From NCBI RefSeq assembly GCF_032362555.1, contig NC_083510.1, positions 1,639,501 through 1,703,500 of the forward strand: a DNA stretch of 64,000 nt, written 5' to 3'. Made by a program: the position numbers and the translations under genes. The notes beneath the pieces were generated by a model. That model was not told the origin of the DNA. It worked only from the letters and a program-made list of their open reading frames with translations, and made no database searches. Position 1 is the stretch's first letter, and each line of letters begins with the position of its first letter. This DNA is from Amyelois transitella (Eukaryota > Arthropoda > Insecta > Lepidoptera > Pyralidae). This document shows, piece after piece, positions 35,269-47,203 of the stretch.

Positions 35269-37442
35269 ATGTCTTCGTCTGCAATGGAAAGTATCCTTTT
35301 TACAAAATCATTCAATTTTAATGTGCATTTATTCATTTCTCATCATGAAAATTGTACTCACATACTTATTAGTGTATTTAAGATTTATATACACCTCTGC
35401 TATTCATCTAAGTTCTAACAAATATCAAGGTCATGTCATACAAAGCATGAGTCAAACTTCAACTATCAGAATATTACAATTGTTAAAAGTAGAATAATTT
35501 AAAAGTCTCAAACCTTTGGGTTCTATTCTACTAATCCGCCTGTGGTGCACCACATCATCCACCACACTGGTGTCTTAAAATCCCATCTTGATTGGGTTCT
35601 CAGCACATCTTAAACCTTTTTAAATCTTCCACACTGCCAAAGGGAGGCCACCACTCTCAGAAACATTCTTAGCAAGTGAAAGACGAAAAACAGCTTTAGC
35701 ATTGATTCACTCTAATATTTGATTAGAAACTTTCATAAGTGCATGTTATACTTTTAAGAAGTGTTTATCACTGTTGTACTACATGTTGAATGCAAATATG
35801 TATAAAACAGGCATTGCAGTACCATATTGTGCCTTGTTTCATAGAAAGCCAGATGGTTATTATTTATTTTCAATGTCCACCTATCCTTATATATGAATAG
35901 GACAATGTTATAAAACACTTTCACACCACATTTTGATACAGTATAGAATCACTTCCACAACACATTTTAAATAGAATTTCCTCAACATGAATCATCAGAA
36001 CATCTATTTAATTTAAAATTTGCTGTAAAAGAGTTGGAGAGGAACTCCAAAAAATGTGAAAAAGAGGAGAAGTTAGAAAAGGAAAAGGCTAAGAAGGCCA
36101 TACAAAAAGGCAACATGGAGGGGGCTCGTATACATGCAGAAAATGCCATACGGCAGAAGAACCAGGCTCTCAATTATTTACGGATGTCAGCAAGAGTTGA
36201 TGCGGTTTCCAGCAGAGTACAAACAGCGCTTACTACAAGAAAGGTATGGATATAGCTAGTAACAACAATGTTTGAGTATATGTCTTACATACATATGGTC
36301 ACGTCTATATCCCTTGCGGGGTAGACAGAGCCAACAGTCTTGAAAAGACTGAATGGCCATGTTTAGCTATTTTGCTTATTGATAGAATTGAGATTTAAAT
36401 ATGTCTTCTATAATTTGATTCATTCATAAGTAAAAATACATTACTTAATCTTGAATGATAGATACTTCCTTCCTAATACATTTGGTTTCGGACTAATTTT
36501 ATCTGTGTGATTTGTGCAGTAAGAAGGGAATGAATGGAAATCACAATCTTTTTACCCATGATTGACATGACAAACTGAGAATACTGAAAAGGTAATTTAT
36601 ATTTTTTTTATAAAAGCAATAATAACAATTTCAGGTCACAAATTCAATGGCGGGTGTGGTCAAAGCCATGGATGCTGCGATGAAATCAATGAATTTGGAA
36701 AAGATATCAGGTCTTATGGACAAGTTCGAGAGCCAGTTTGAAGACCTGGATGTGCAGTCATCATACATGGAGAATGCGATGTCACAAACAACCACTACTA
36801 CTGTACCTCAAGGGGACGTTGAGAAATTGTTGCAGCAAGTTGCTGATGAAGCTGGGTACATATTGTTACTTATTTTTTTACATACATACATATAAGCACG
36901 TCTATATCCGTTGCAGAGTAGACAGAGCCAATAGAGATCACAAATAGTGACAGGTTGCTAGCTCAACGCCTGAAAGAAGGATCCCAAGTTTATAAGCCTA
37001 TCCTTTAGTCGCCTTTTACGCCATCCATGGGAAAAGTTGGAGTAGTCTTTTTCTATTGGTGCCAGGAATATATTTATGTAAAAGTAAAATTTATCCTCAA
37101 AGGATTAAGGTGGGTTGCCACATGAACTGGCTATTATGATAAAACAAACAGACTTACTTAATTTCCATCCAAGAAGTTAGGGTTGCGGTTGTGGTCCAAT
37201 TTTGAATGTTGAGCGGGTTCAACCTTAGATCTTAGTTTTCTCAAAATTAGTTGTATAAAATTGGAATGCTAACACTCCTATCCTGCCACATTCTGAAACC
37301 AAACTAAATCTCTTCCAGTTTGGAGTTGAACATGGAACTGCCATCCGGAGTTCCGAGCACGTCGATAGGCGCGTCCACAGTGGTGTCTCAGGAGCAAGAC
37401 GAGTTGACGCAAAGATTGGCGAGATTACGACAAACAGAGTAA
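35269..37442 (+). CDS. charged multivesicular body protein 1 (CHMP1, ESCRT-III)
   Basis: CHMP1 (yeast Did2) is an ESCRT-III subunit that regulates Vps4 in multivesicular body sorting, cytokinesis and nuclear envelope sealing. Exons are 35269-35290, 35999-36243, 36635-36855 and 37319-37442, 203 residues with phases 1, 0, 2. It begins [20 protein letters not shown] and contains [20 protein letters not shown] and [16 protein letters not shown], nearly as in human CHMP1B. The basic N-terminal helical hairpin is followed by an acidic region and the MIT-interacting helix at the end ([14 protein letters not shown]), which recruits Vps4 and spastin. Length fits the family (about 200). A second in-frame ATG (35284) would give MEKHLF; the upstream one gives a short extension as in human (MSNMEKHLF). 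Confidence 0.96.
36286..36400 (-). mobile_element. RTE-tailed SINE, partial reverse copy
   Basis: Starts 'cacgtctatatcccttgcgg' and runs through 'agtcttgaaaagactgaatg' to the 'gatagaattgagat' core. It lies in CHMP1 intron 2. Confidence 0.8.
36883..37068 (-). mobile_element. RTE-tailed SINE, reverse copy with internal deletion
   Basis: Begins 'catacatataagcacgtcta', lacks the central segment and ends at 'ttggtgccagg'. It lies in CHMP1 intron 3. Confidence 0.8.
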
Positions 37443-39085
37443 CAGAATGATGTACAGTTGTATGCTTTGTAAGTTCAATTCCATGAATTTTGTATTATTG
37501 TTTAGACACACTACATTATATATAATTTCATTTTTTATTACCTATTCAGCCTAGTTGGTGTTAAGGTTTGCAATTTTTATCATATTTGAAATATTTTTTC
37601 TGCCACCTTTTTTTCTTTAACGGTAAATATTGTTGAATCAATGTCATTGAATGCTTTGATCTAAGTAAGTCAAAGTACCTAATTTCTCCATCATTAGGAA
37701 GGCCATTCCATCAGTTTCGTCTGTATTTTTTTAAACTAAAATTTAAAAGTCAAGAGACATGTCTTTTTGATTCGATCAAAATTTATAGTTACATTTTGAA
37801 GAAGTCTGAAATGCCTGGTTGTTATTTTCTATTTGAACAAAGTGTGTTTGAAAATGTTACTTTGTTTTGTTTTCTATATTTGTAAATATTGTCACGAAAT
37901 TGTGTGGCTTACAATAAACCAATATAAGTTACAAATAATATGTGTATCATTTAGAAAAATTGCTGAAAGTTAATTTTGTGATATATCAAAATATTATTAA
38001 TTGTAACTATAAAATTAATATTATTTTTTATTGTAAGAATCTTTTTACATAACAGCAAATGATCCATATATCTCAGTCCTGTACTAAGGTGCACATTGAT
38101 AAGTACAGTCGTCTGCAGATAAACTTAACCCATCTCATGGTTTTTGTTTATAGAACAGGCATCATGTTTTTTTACAGGCGACTGTGTACCCAACCAAAAC
38201 AATGGAATATGCCTCAACGGCCTTCGGAACTGGTTGTAATGCGAGATTTTTATCTTTCTTGGTAACTAGTTGCGATAAAAGAATCTCTTTTTCTTGGGGT
38301 GTTCCTAGGTGCACCCTCCGCATCATTCATACTTCGGGACCTCTAAAGGTCCGCTAGTTGCGGTAGAAGAATAATTCAAGCATGCAACCAGCTGCGAATG
38401 GGGAAAGAAATTCACAATTCCTTAATTAAAATTGTAAAAATCACTACATTTCATATGTAAGATACTGATTGTTTAATATTTGTTATGTAATTAAGATTAA
38501 AGCAGGATAATACTTATTAATATATAGTGCCTATTTTTTATATATATTGTGTTTTCGTTACCCCAGTCTCCACTCGACAAATTGGTATTCCCGATCGTAT
38601 AGGATAGGACTGTTGGTTTATAAAGTTAAACAATATTTAGAGGACCCAAATGAAAAACGCAATCCCAATAAAATAATTGTATTAATACAAAACAATTCAA
38701 GAAATAAGCAAAATATTGTCAAGAAATGTAACAGCAAAATTTCTTTTAAATCTAATACAAACAAAGAGTCAATATTTTTCTCAAACTCAAAACTACCATT
38801 CAAAATAATTCGTCGCGTCACAATACCGTTAACGAAGTACATTCGTGTACATAACCCGTTACAGCGCCGACAATCGCGTACATTCGAGTTGTAAACTTTA
38901 ATACTAAAAAGCACCCGCATAAGAAAAATTGAGGAACAAGATACTAAAATACTACGTTTCACGTGTTTAAACCTTATCAATATAATAGTGGACTGTGTTA
39001 TAATAACTACGCTTAAAAGTATGGCGTTAATATGACTTAGTGATGAGAATACTTTAAGGGAACACTGTTCTTTGGTTGTGATGTG
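37443..39085. other. convergent CHMP1/spermine synthase intergenic region
   Basis: CHMP1 3' UTR on the left and spermine synthase 3' flank on the right. It is AT-rich. A 115-codon plus frame at 38547-38894 looks like chance (Asn/Lys-rich, no domain). Confidence 0.5.
37913..37918 (+). terminator. candidate poly(A) signal of CHMP1
   Basis: AATAAA 470 bases after the CHMP1 stop, in 'cttacaataaaccaat'. Plausible, unproven. Confidence 0.5.
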
Positions 39086-42000
39086 TTAAGCGTCTCCGTT
39101 GTCTGGGTTTTTGAATGATATCTGATAGAAGATCCAGTCTTCGAGGAACGATGGCACGAATGCCTTGCTCTTGCTGTACTTGACTGGTGGCTTCAGTTTG
39201 GCCAGTTCCTGCTCGTAAAGCTCCAAGGACTCGGGTGAAGTGGCTCCATTACCCTGGAATTATCAAAAAGATTCTCGCCTAATGTGCCTATGTTTTGGAA
39301 AAAATCTGTTAACTTTTTTAACGTCATCATTCTACCTAAGTCATGAAGGCACTAAAGCCTTCGTGACTCAGGTGGCAAATGACAGGACTAGTGGAGCCCA
39401 GGTTTTCCCAAGGGAAGGTGTTATCAGGACACCCGACAGGACCCAACATAAGCGTTTTTTCTTATTGCTTTAAAAAGAAATTAATTTAAAACCAGTTGAA
39501 AGAATCATTGAGTGACAGGATAAGGAACAGCGTGATAAGGGAATGTTGTGATGTGAAAGAAGATGTAGTTACAGGAATAGAAAAGGGTATGTTAAGATGG
39601 TTCGGTCATGTGGAGAGGATGAATGAAAGCAGGTTGACTAAGCAGATATACAAGGAGAGTGTGGAGGGAAAGGTCGGAGTGGGAAGACCTAGACGAACGT
39701 ATCTTGATCAAATTAAGGACGTCCTGGTAAAGGGTCAGGTCAAAAGTACCCGAAACCGCCGAGCTTGTATGAAGAGAGTTATGAATGTGGACGAAGCGAA
39801 AGAAGTATGCAGAGATCGTGGCAAGTGGAAAGAGGTAGTCTCTGCCTACCCCTCCGGGAAAGAGGCGTGATTTTATGTATGTATGTATGTGAAAGAATCA
39901 TTAATTTTCAATACTTATTTATACGTAAAAACATGCATCATACTTTCATACTTCATCCACATTCTTTAGTCTCTTATATCTTATTCTATAGTCTCTATCT
40001 CTATTTATGAAAACTCGACGGTTAAGGTAACTAATGACGTCATCTTTCGCTAGAATCTTCCATACTCACATGAGTCATAAACTTTCCATTGGGCTTGAGG
40101 ATCTTGAACGAGGCCTGCAGGATGGTGATCATGAACTCCCACAGCTCCCCACAGGCGGACTCCGATATCGGTATGTCGGTGAGGTCCCCGAATATGTAGT
40201 CCACTTTCTTGCCCTCCTTTATGAACTTGTTCACGGTCAGCATGCAGTCTTCGACTATAATCTGGAATTTAGACACATAACATAACATAAAATCACGCCA
40301 CTTTCCCGGAGGGGTAGGCAGAAACTACCTGTTTCCACTTACCACGATCTCTGCATACTTCCTTCGCTTCATCCACATTCATAACTCTCTTTATGCAATC
40401 TCGGCGGTTTCGGGTACTTTAAATACTTAATTAATATTAATAGGTACTTTAATTTATTGTAATTTAGACATTGACAATAATAATCATACGACAATATTAA
40501 TCATACTAGCTGATATCGCAGATCTTCGGGTTAAACTAAAATTCCATGTTCGTAATTTTCAAAAAAAAAAGTTTTTATATCTCTGTCTCTGTGGCGTAAA
40601 AGGAAAAATTCCGTTAATGTTTTTTTACATGTACTAGAGAGCGCCCGCGTGAAACGAAAAACCCGTTAACTTTCTTTCCCGTGGGAATTTCGGGAAATCC
40701 TCCTTACAGGTCCCCAATGCACTACAAAACCTAAGGAACCTTCATACCAAATTTCGACTTTCTGCGCTCAGTAGTTTCGGCTGAAGTACTCGTAAGTATA
40801 ACGATTAATAATTACATACATACATATAATCACGTCTATATCCCTTGCTGGGTAAACAGAGCCAACAGTTGAAAAGACTGTTAGGCCACGTTCACGTTCC
40901 CATGGATGTCGTAAAGGGCGACTAAGGCATATGCTTAAACTTGGATTCTTCTTTTAGGCGATAGGCAAGGAACCTCACTATTTGAATCTCAATTCTATCA
41001 TTAAGCCAAACAGTTGAACGTGATTAATGATTATACCTAATAAAGAAAACTTGACTCTCCAACTTTATGAGTCCTTCACTTGATTGACTTATACAATCTG
41101 CGCTGAAAGAGAAGCAGCTATGTAGCATAAGGCACACTCTATTTTTTCTTTGCATAAAAACTGATCACCATACCAGCACTCAAGCAACCGTACCGTAATA
41201 TTTTACAATTCTAAATTCACTTGGATATAAATGTAAATAGCACGGAGCCCAGTCTACAAGTTAGATAAGATAAAGTTTACAGCATCCATAAAATCTGTAA
41301 CTATGCTGAATGACGTAACAAGTTTAGTAAAATGTTCTTGCGTGACGAAACGAAAATCGATAAAGAATAGTAAGTACCTAGTTCAAAAGAAAATTGTTTT
41401 TTTTTTCACATTTCTTTATGACATACATACATATGGTCACGTCTATATCCCTTGCGGGGTAGACAGAGCCACCAGTCTTGAAAAGACTGAATGGCCATGT
41501 TCAGCTATTTAGCTTAATGATAGAATTGAGATTCAAATAGTGACAGGTTGCTAGCCCATCGCCTAAAAAAAGAACCCTAAGTTTGTAAGCCTATCCCTTA
41601 GTCGCCTTTCACGACATCCATGGGAAAGAGATGGAGTGGTCCTATTCTTTTTTGTATTGGTGCCGGGAACCACACGGCTTTATGACGACGGGTTCTATTT
41701 CAAGATTCACCTTTATCGCTCCCAGAATAAATAAAATCTTTAAGTTATTCCTTCCACAGGCGAGATTAACTACTTAAATAACTAATGGTTGAGGGTCTCC
41801 ACCTCACACATGTCTCTGCAACCTTTCAGTTATAGAGACAAAGCCGATTCACGGGAGGGTCGCTGCTCTTGCATTTGCACACTTTTGACCCATTCTCTAC
41901 CCTTACGATTGCTTCAAACACTCCGTATTAATATCTCTAGCTTTCAATCATCTCTGCCTTGCAAATACCTTTCGCTAATCTCCTTTCCTCCATTCTCTCA

Positions 42001-45000
42001 ACATGCATCAGAAAGAGACTGATGTTTACATGAAAGTAAGAAAGAGAACAGTGTATACCTCATAGTTGGGTCCCTTTCTTCTCTCGAGCACATCCCCGCA
42101 GATAGACTTGAGATGTTTGTTGCAGGCGTCCATTACCAGCTCGTCGATCTCCAGCATCCAAACGAATTTCGGCTTCTCTTTAAGGAGCTCGTAAAGCAGT
42201 GCGCCGTCGCCACCACCTTCAATGATAAAGTTATTATTATTTTTATAGTTACTAAAGCATACATACATAAAATCACGCCTCTTTCCCGGAGGGGTAGGCA
42301 GAGACAACCTCTTTCCACTTGCCACGATCTCTGCGCACTTCCTTCGCTTCATCCACATTCATAACTCCCTTCATGCAAGCTCGGCGGTTTCGGGTACTTT
42401 TGACCTGACCCTTTACCAGGACGTCCTTAATTTGATCAAGATACGTTCGTTTAGGTCTATAGTTACTAAAGCAAGAAAAATACATTGTACCAGCCGCCGC
42501 TGTCACAAATGGATGGAAAACCCAATCAAGCGCAAGGTTGTGAACATGAGATTTTCATTTTATTGTCGGGTTGAACGGGACGGACAAATAAGAAGGTTCA
42601 AGAGGACGGTTGTGGACCTGGCTCCATACTATAATTGATAATTGTAATTTATGTACATATTTATTCATAGACATTTAAAACACAGCAGAGGGTTATTAGC
42701 ATTAGGATTCGATTCTGACATGAGAATGGCAAAAGGTCCATGTTGAGAGTATTACGAAATGAAAAAAATACTTAAGTTCGGTCGAACTTACATACATACA
42801 TAAAACCTTTTTGCCGGAGAGGTAGGCAGAGACTACATCTTTCCACTTGCCACGATCTCTGCATACTTCCTTCACTTTATCCACATTCATAAATCTCTTC
42901 ACGGTCGAACGTATCTGTTGTAATATAGCTAAAATTTCACGGAGCTAAAGGAAGGTTTCCTATTGAGTTATAATTTTAAATATGATTTTATTTGTTTTCC
43001 TCGAAACGATACTTACCCAAAATCACTATTTCCTTCCCTTCATATGACTCCTTTCCCCTCTGCATCAGAGTTTCAGTGTAAACCAGATCAGCCTCAGAAA
43101 TATCTGCAATTAAATCATCATCATCACAACATATTATAAACTCCCTCTCCTCCCCCACATCTCTGAAAGTTGTAAAAGGATTTTGTTTCCTTGAAATGTT
43201 TCGAAAAAGGGTTTTCTGAGGAAGGTTTATTATATATTTCGCTAGTATAGAATAGAATCTTTATTTGCTTATGATTAGACGCAAAATTTTAAAAACTATG
43301 GGGTTTTGCTCTATTCAAATGCTCAAAAATCGTTCCTTAGAGGAAACCTGTCATCAATATTTTTTGAGAATCATTGTATTGATATAGAATGTTACTTACT
43401 CTGCAAATCATCTAGCACCAACATATTTCCAAGAGACTTCGAGTGGACAATCTGCACCCTTTGGAAGGGGGATTGTTCGTCGAATATGACTCCATCGATA
43501 TCGTACTCCAAAAGCCGCTCGTCTAAAACACCAAGCGTCTAACACTGTAGAACTAATCAAAGAAAATACGATCATTCTCAATGGTAGTTCAAAATTAAAA
43601 AATTAAAAAGCATTATTTTACGCTTATAACTGCAAGTTCTAAATTCGAATTTAACACTTGTGAATGTTATGTAACACTATTGTGAAAGAATTAGATCGCA
43701 TGCAATGACATTAATGATGCAGTATTAATGAAGATAGAAGACATTTCGTTTTATTCGAAAGTTTATTAAACATTATAAATACCCGTTGCTAAAATGTAAA
43801 ATGCAAATTGGTTACATAATCATTGAAAATATTCATAACATTGTATGCCCATGTCTTCATTTTAAAATAATGCCACTTACCTGATGTTGGATAGTACCTG
43901 CCAAACAGGCACCTTTTAATCGGCGTATAAGCTTGCGATTTTATGACAGTGATGTATTTTTTCAGCTGGCTTTCCAATACTCTCGCCGACTATTGACAAA
44001 ATAATTCATAAAAGAGGAAAATAAAATAAAACATCAATGCGGGTATAACTAACATGCAGTTTTTTGGGGTCAAATATTAAGGTTGAGCGTCTTCCCATTT
44101 ACTGGAAGATTCGTAAGATAGGTACTGAGATACTGAAAGGGTGTACACGCATGCTTAATATATTTAAGAAGTTGCAATAAAGCAGGCAACTACTGTACTG
44201 TTGTCTTCGTGTCTGAGCGTAATAGGATATCTTTGCTCTGTTCAGCTTTTTAATAAAGCATGGAAGAAATAAACTACTGGTGATGCATAAAATTAATATG
44301 CTATATTATAAGATACAAACATATAATCATGTTTATATCCCTTATGGAGTAGATAAGACTTGACTGCTTAAAATAGACACTCTCTCTCACGAGAAATTTA
44401 AGAACAGCTAGATGTGGCTGGTAGTGTAATGATTTTCTTAATGTCTGTGTCTATTACACAATCTTAATTTTTTTTATTATTGAGGCATGTATCCAGTTAT
44501 AGTAAAACACTTATTAAGAAAAAATAAGTAGGTAGATCAGTGTGAGGTACAAAATTTACAAGCATTATAAAATGAATGGTGCACAATATATGATTCCTTC
44601 TGGCTAATGCTAATAATATTTTAACTAATAAAATAAAAAGATGTCAAATTAAAAAAGTAATTAAAATGTGTTTAAGTATGTAATTACTTACTTTGCTTTC
44701 GCATTTTGTACTTTGTTTTTCTATGTCTAGTGATTTTGTATTATTTTGTACTGAGAAAAATAAGTTTACCTCAGTGATATAAATTAAAACAAATAATAGG
44801 AAACCCATAAAAGTCCAAAATAGGCTCTTATCATATGATATGTCTTAAAAGGGTCACAAACACAAATAAACTAAAAACTGTAGACAAATATTTGTAAAAA
44901 TAAAGTACAAAACATTACCCCTGCTAGGAATCAAACCCAGAACCACTAGGTTTAACATAATGATATAGACAAAAAATTAAAAATAAATAATACTGAATAG

Positions 45001-45991
45001 AGAAAAGGTTGAAAATTTCAGCCAATATTATAAACATTACAGCCAAATATAAATAAACTATCAAATATTTCAAGGTAACACAATTAATATTCTGGTGTTG
45101 GTGCATTCTAACCTGAACTGGTAAGGTAAACATCAAATTTATAGCCACGTTTGATTGTCGGCAACAATTTAATACGATCACAGTTCAAGGACATTCTTAC
45201 CGAACTTTCCAGCAGTTTAGAGCACTAGAAAATAAGATACAGGTAACGCTCAGCCTTATCACTTTAAATAATTCAAAATGAGTAGTTTTTTTACTTGTGT
45301 AATTATGGAATCAAAGTATAAAAATTATACTAATATTAAATGCTGAAGTTTTTTAAGGATGTGTGGTCAATACTTTGACGTAAAAGAACTTAACACTTTT
45401 ATATAACTTTGTAAAGATATAGCTTGGACATTGAAATAACATAGAGATTCAAGGCAAATGAAATAGTGAGTATTTTTTTAAAGTATATGAATACATGAGA
45501 TTGGGTTGGATACTTTATGAATTGTCGATAATTTTTCAAACAAATTAATGAGTACATACCTACTGACAAAATAAACATGAATTCATTCAATGTTTATTTA
45601 TATACTAAACTATTTAAACTTTAAAATTGGAAGATTCACTTGTTTGTCAAAATCATAGCTTAAGCTTTAAAGAAATTTATTTGAGTTAATGAAGCTTTAG
45701 TGATTTTACCTTGAAGCTTATTAATGGTTCCTCTGAATCCTCCTTGTAATATTCAATATTTACAGTGACAAGGCCTCGGTCAAATAGGCGAACAGAAACT
45801 GTTGTCCCCTTCTTTCCTGTCAACAGTTTCAAGGACCCACCTTCTATATTAATTTCAGCGGCTAAAATAAGATTTGGAATATAATCTTTTAGCACAGTTT
45901 CCAGTTGACCAAACACTGTTTTTTGGCCGCTTTCATCGCCCAAACGAGCGGGATCGATGGAAAAGTCTAAAAGCAAAGTCTGGACTGACAT
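39086..45991 (-). CDS. spermine synthase
   Basis: Makes spermine from spermidine and decarboxylated SAM in the cytosol. Exons: 45991-45710; then either 45224-45113 or 43989-43881; then 43522-43400, 43103-43017, 42216-42059, 40261-40070 and 39253-39086. That gives 373 or 372 residues, close to human SMS (366). The N-terminal part (MSVQTLLLDFSIDP ... VSVRLFDRGLVTVNIEYY) resembles the S-AdoMet-decarboxylase-like domain of SMS. The catalytic part shows SPFQRVQIVHSKSLGNMLVL, EADLVYTETLMQRGKESYEG, the dcSAM loop ILGGGDGALL, the acidic MLEIDELVMDAC, the catalytic Asp in DYIFGDLTDIPIS, and KPNGKFMTHGNG near the end. The C-terminus is SFLEDWIFYQISFK. The two alternative second exons share phases 0 and 1, and using both would break the frame. 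Introns are loaded with LINE tails and SINEs. Confidence 0.93.
39486..39892 (+). mobile_element. RTE-type LINE 3' end
   Basis: The plus frame reads MLRWFGHVERMNESRLTKQI, then GRPRRTYLDQIKDVL and MNVDEAKEVCRDRGKWKEVV to YPSGKEA and a stop, followed at once by (tatg)n. This is the C-terminal tail of an RTE-like ORF2 with its 3' end, 5'-truncated. It lies in a spermine synthase intron. Other tails of the same family are at 40277, 42258, 42789, 54740, 56041 and 56688. Confidence 0.85.
40277..40422 (-). mobile_element. RTE LINE 3' tail, reverse
   Basis: Reverse copy: 'ataaaatcacgccactttcc', 'cggaggggtaggcagaaact' and 'ttcgcttcatccacattcat'. It lies 16 bases upstream of spermine synthase exon 40261-40070. 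Confidence 0.8.
40506..40800. repeat. interspersed repeat of the 'actagctg' type
   Basis: Starts 'tactagctgatatcgcagat' and ends 'tcagtagtttcggctgaag', a layout like that of 46812-47085 but of a different subfamily. Unnamed. Confidence 0.4.
40815..41030. mobile_element. composite of two RTE-tailed SINE fragments
   Basis: A reverse tail piece (40815-40895, 'cacgtctatatcccttgctg') abuts a forward middle piece (40896-41030, 'cccatggatgtcgtaaaggg' to 'gaacgtgatt'). Confidence 0.7.
41423..41682 (-). mobile_element. RTE-tailed SINE, near-full reverse copy
   Basis: Starts 'catacatatggtcacgtcta' and ends 'ttggtgccgggaaccacacg', about 260 bases. It is one of the best preserved copies and lies in a spermine synthase intron. 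Confidence 0.88.
42258..42463 (-). mobile_element. RTE LINE 3' tail, reverse
   Basis: Minus frame reads RPKRTYLDQIKDVLVKGQVK and RDRGKWKEVVSAYPSGKEA, nearly identical to 39486-39892. It begins about 42 bases upstream of spermine synthase exon 42216-42059. Confidence 0.85.
42789..42905 (-). mobile_element. RTE LINE 3' tail, diverged reverse copy
   Basis: Minus frame reads MKRFMNVDKVKEVCRDRGKW, then KDVVSAYLSGKK. An older copy of the same LINE tail, in a spermine synthase intron. Confidence 0.75.
43881..43989 (-). other. spermine synthase alternative exon B
   Basis: Acceptor 'gtcaatag', 109 coding bases, donor 'TCA G|gtaagt'. It reads SARVLESQLKKYITVI, then KSQAYTPIKRCLFG and RYYPTS. RYYPTSD resembles RYWPTADG of human SMS, so this looks like the conventional version. 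Phase in 0, phase out 1. Confidence 0.8.
45113..45224 (-). other. spermine synthase alternative exon A
   Basis: Acceptor 'ttttctag', 112 coding bases, donor 'TCA G|gttaga'. It reads CSKLLESSVRMSLNCD, then RIKLLPTIKRGYKF and DVYLTSS. It aligns end to end with exon B (shared LES, IKR, Y.TS) and has identical phases. LPTIKRG fits human LPPIVRG better than exon B does. Confidence 0.8.
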
Positions 45992-46337
45992 TGTAGATTT
46001 TATACGGTTTTATTGTTCAAGGAAAGGAAATCTAAATGAAGCCGGCGGCTAATAGGATAGGTAACCGATAACACCTAGAAAAGGGAAAGAAAGAAAATCC
46101 AAGAAAACTGCACAGCAGTTAAATTTTGACAGTGACAGATTAAGCTGACAGACAGTTAGATGACTGAAAATTTAAACAGTTGCCATTATATCTAGAAAAA
46201 TATTAAAATAGGTGCCCAAAAGCATGTCTTCCACTTTGTCTTCTAATCACCAGGGAATATTTAAATTTTGTTATAGAATAACAACCACGAACTATTATAT
46301 CACAAGATAAAGCTTCGATCAAGTATAAAAAAGATGT

Positions 46338-46570
46338 TTGGCGGCCTGTGTGGCGCAGCGGTAGTACGCTTGTCTGTGACACCGGGGGTCCCGGGTTCGA
46401 ATCCCGGCCAGGGCATGATGAGAAACGAAATTTCTCTGATTGGCCTTGGTCTTGGATGTTTATCTATATATGTATTTATTATAAAATATAGTATCGTTGA
46501 GTTAGTATCTCGTAACACAAGTCTGGAACTTACTTCGAGGCCAACTGAATCAGTGTGTATTTATTTATTT
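46338..46570 (+). mobile_element. tRNA-derived SINE, well preserved
   Basis: Head 'tggcgcagcggtagtacgc' (A-box) and 'gggttcgaatcccgg' (B-box), then 'gaaatttctctgattggcct' and an AT-rich body ending near 'gaggccaactgaatcagtg'. The acceptor stem does not pair like a tRNA, so this is a SINE head and not a tRNA gene. Copies: 8950, 26838, 48938. Confidence 0.9.
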
Positions 46571-46811
46571 TATTCAGATATTTGTGCTATTACAAAAATA
46601 AGATCGAAGACATAAAGATACAAACCAAAATGAAAGAAGTACCTATATAAACGTAGGCAGTATTATTAAATAATACCGCATCTATATTTTTAACATGCAC
46701 TAACGTCTGCTGTATGTAGGTGTTATGCTATGATAAACATTATTTTGTGCCCTGGCTGCATGTGAAAAGTATACTCAATAAACGTCACTTGTTTATCTTT
46801 AACGTTTACTT

Positions 46812-47085
46812 ATTACTAGCTGTGCCCGCGACTTCATCCGCATGGAATAGTTATTTTGGGCATCGTTGAAGACCTTGAGTATGAATAATTTTCCCCGATT
46901 TTTTTCACATTCTCCATTATTTCTTCTCCCCTAATTGTTGCAGCGAGATGTTATATAGCCTAAAGCCTTCCTCCATAAATAGTCTATTCAACACAAAAAT
47001 ACTTTTTCAATTCGAACCAGTAGTTCCTGAGATTAGTGCGTTCAAACAAACAAACTTTTCAGTTTTATAATATTAGTATTGATCA
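46812..47085. mobile_element. Metulj-like interspersed element, copy 2
   Basis: 'tactagctgtgcccgcgact' to 'caaacaaacttttcagtttt' plus 'ataatattagtatt'. Collinear with 12981-13196 but with the 3' end kept. Confidence 0.65.
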
Positions 47086-47203
47086 AACAAAATTACAGAC
47101 GTGATACAAGTATGGAAGAATAGTAGTATTTTGCGAATACTGGCAACATCGAGACTTAATGTCTCTCTTTTCGTAAAAATTTGGTCCGAGATATTTTTGA
47201 GAC

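Larger units (their letters stand above)
45992..47203. other. divergent upstream region spermine synthase/eIF4E
   Basis: The two genes point away from each other across 1.2 kb. Most of the space is taken by a tRNA-type SINE (46338-46570) and a Metulj-like element (46812-47085). Promoters should lie in the remaining 45992-46330 and 47086-47203. No TATA box or DRE stands out. Confidence 0.5.

Noticed and set aside
38547-38894. A 115-codon plus-strand gene
   Set aside because: Asn/Lys-rich low-complexity text, overlapped by an open minus frame, lying in the 3' flank of spermine synthase.
46338-46412. A tRNA gene
   Set aside because: It has good A and B boxes, but acceptor-stem pairing is poor and the sequence continues into a repeated SINE body also found at 8950 and 48938.
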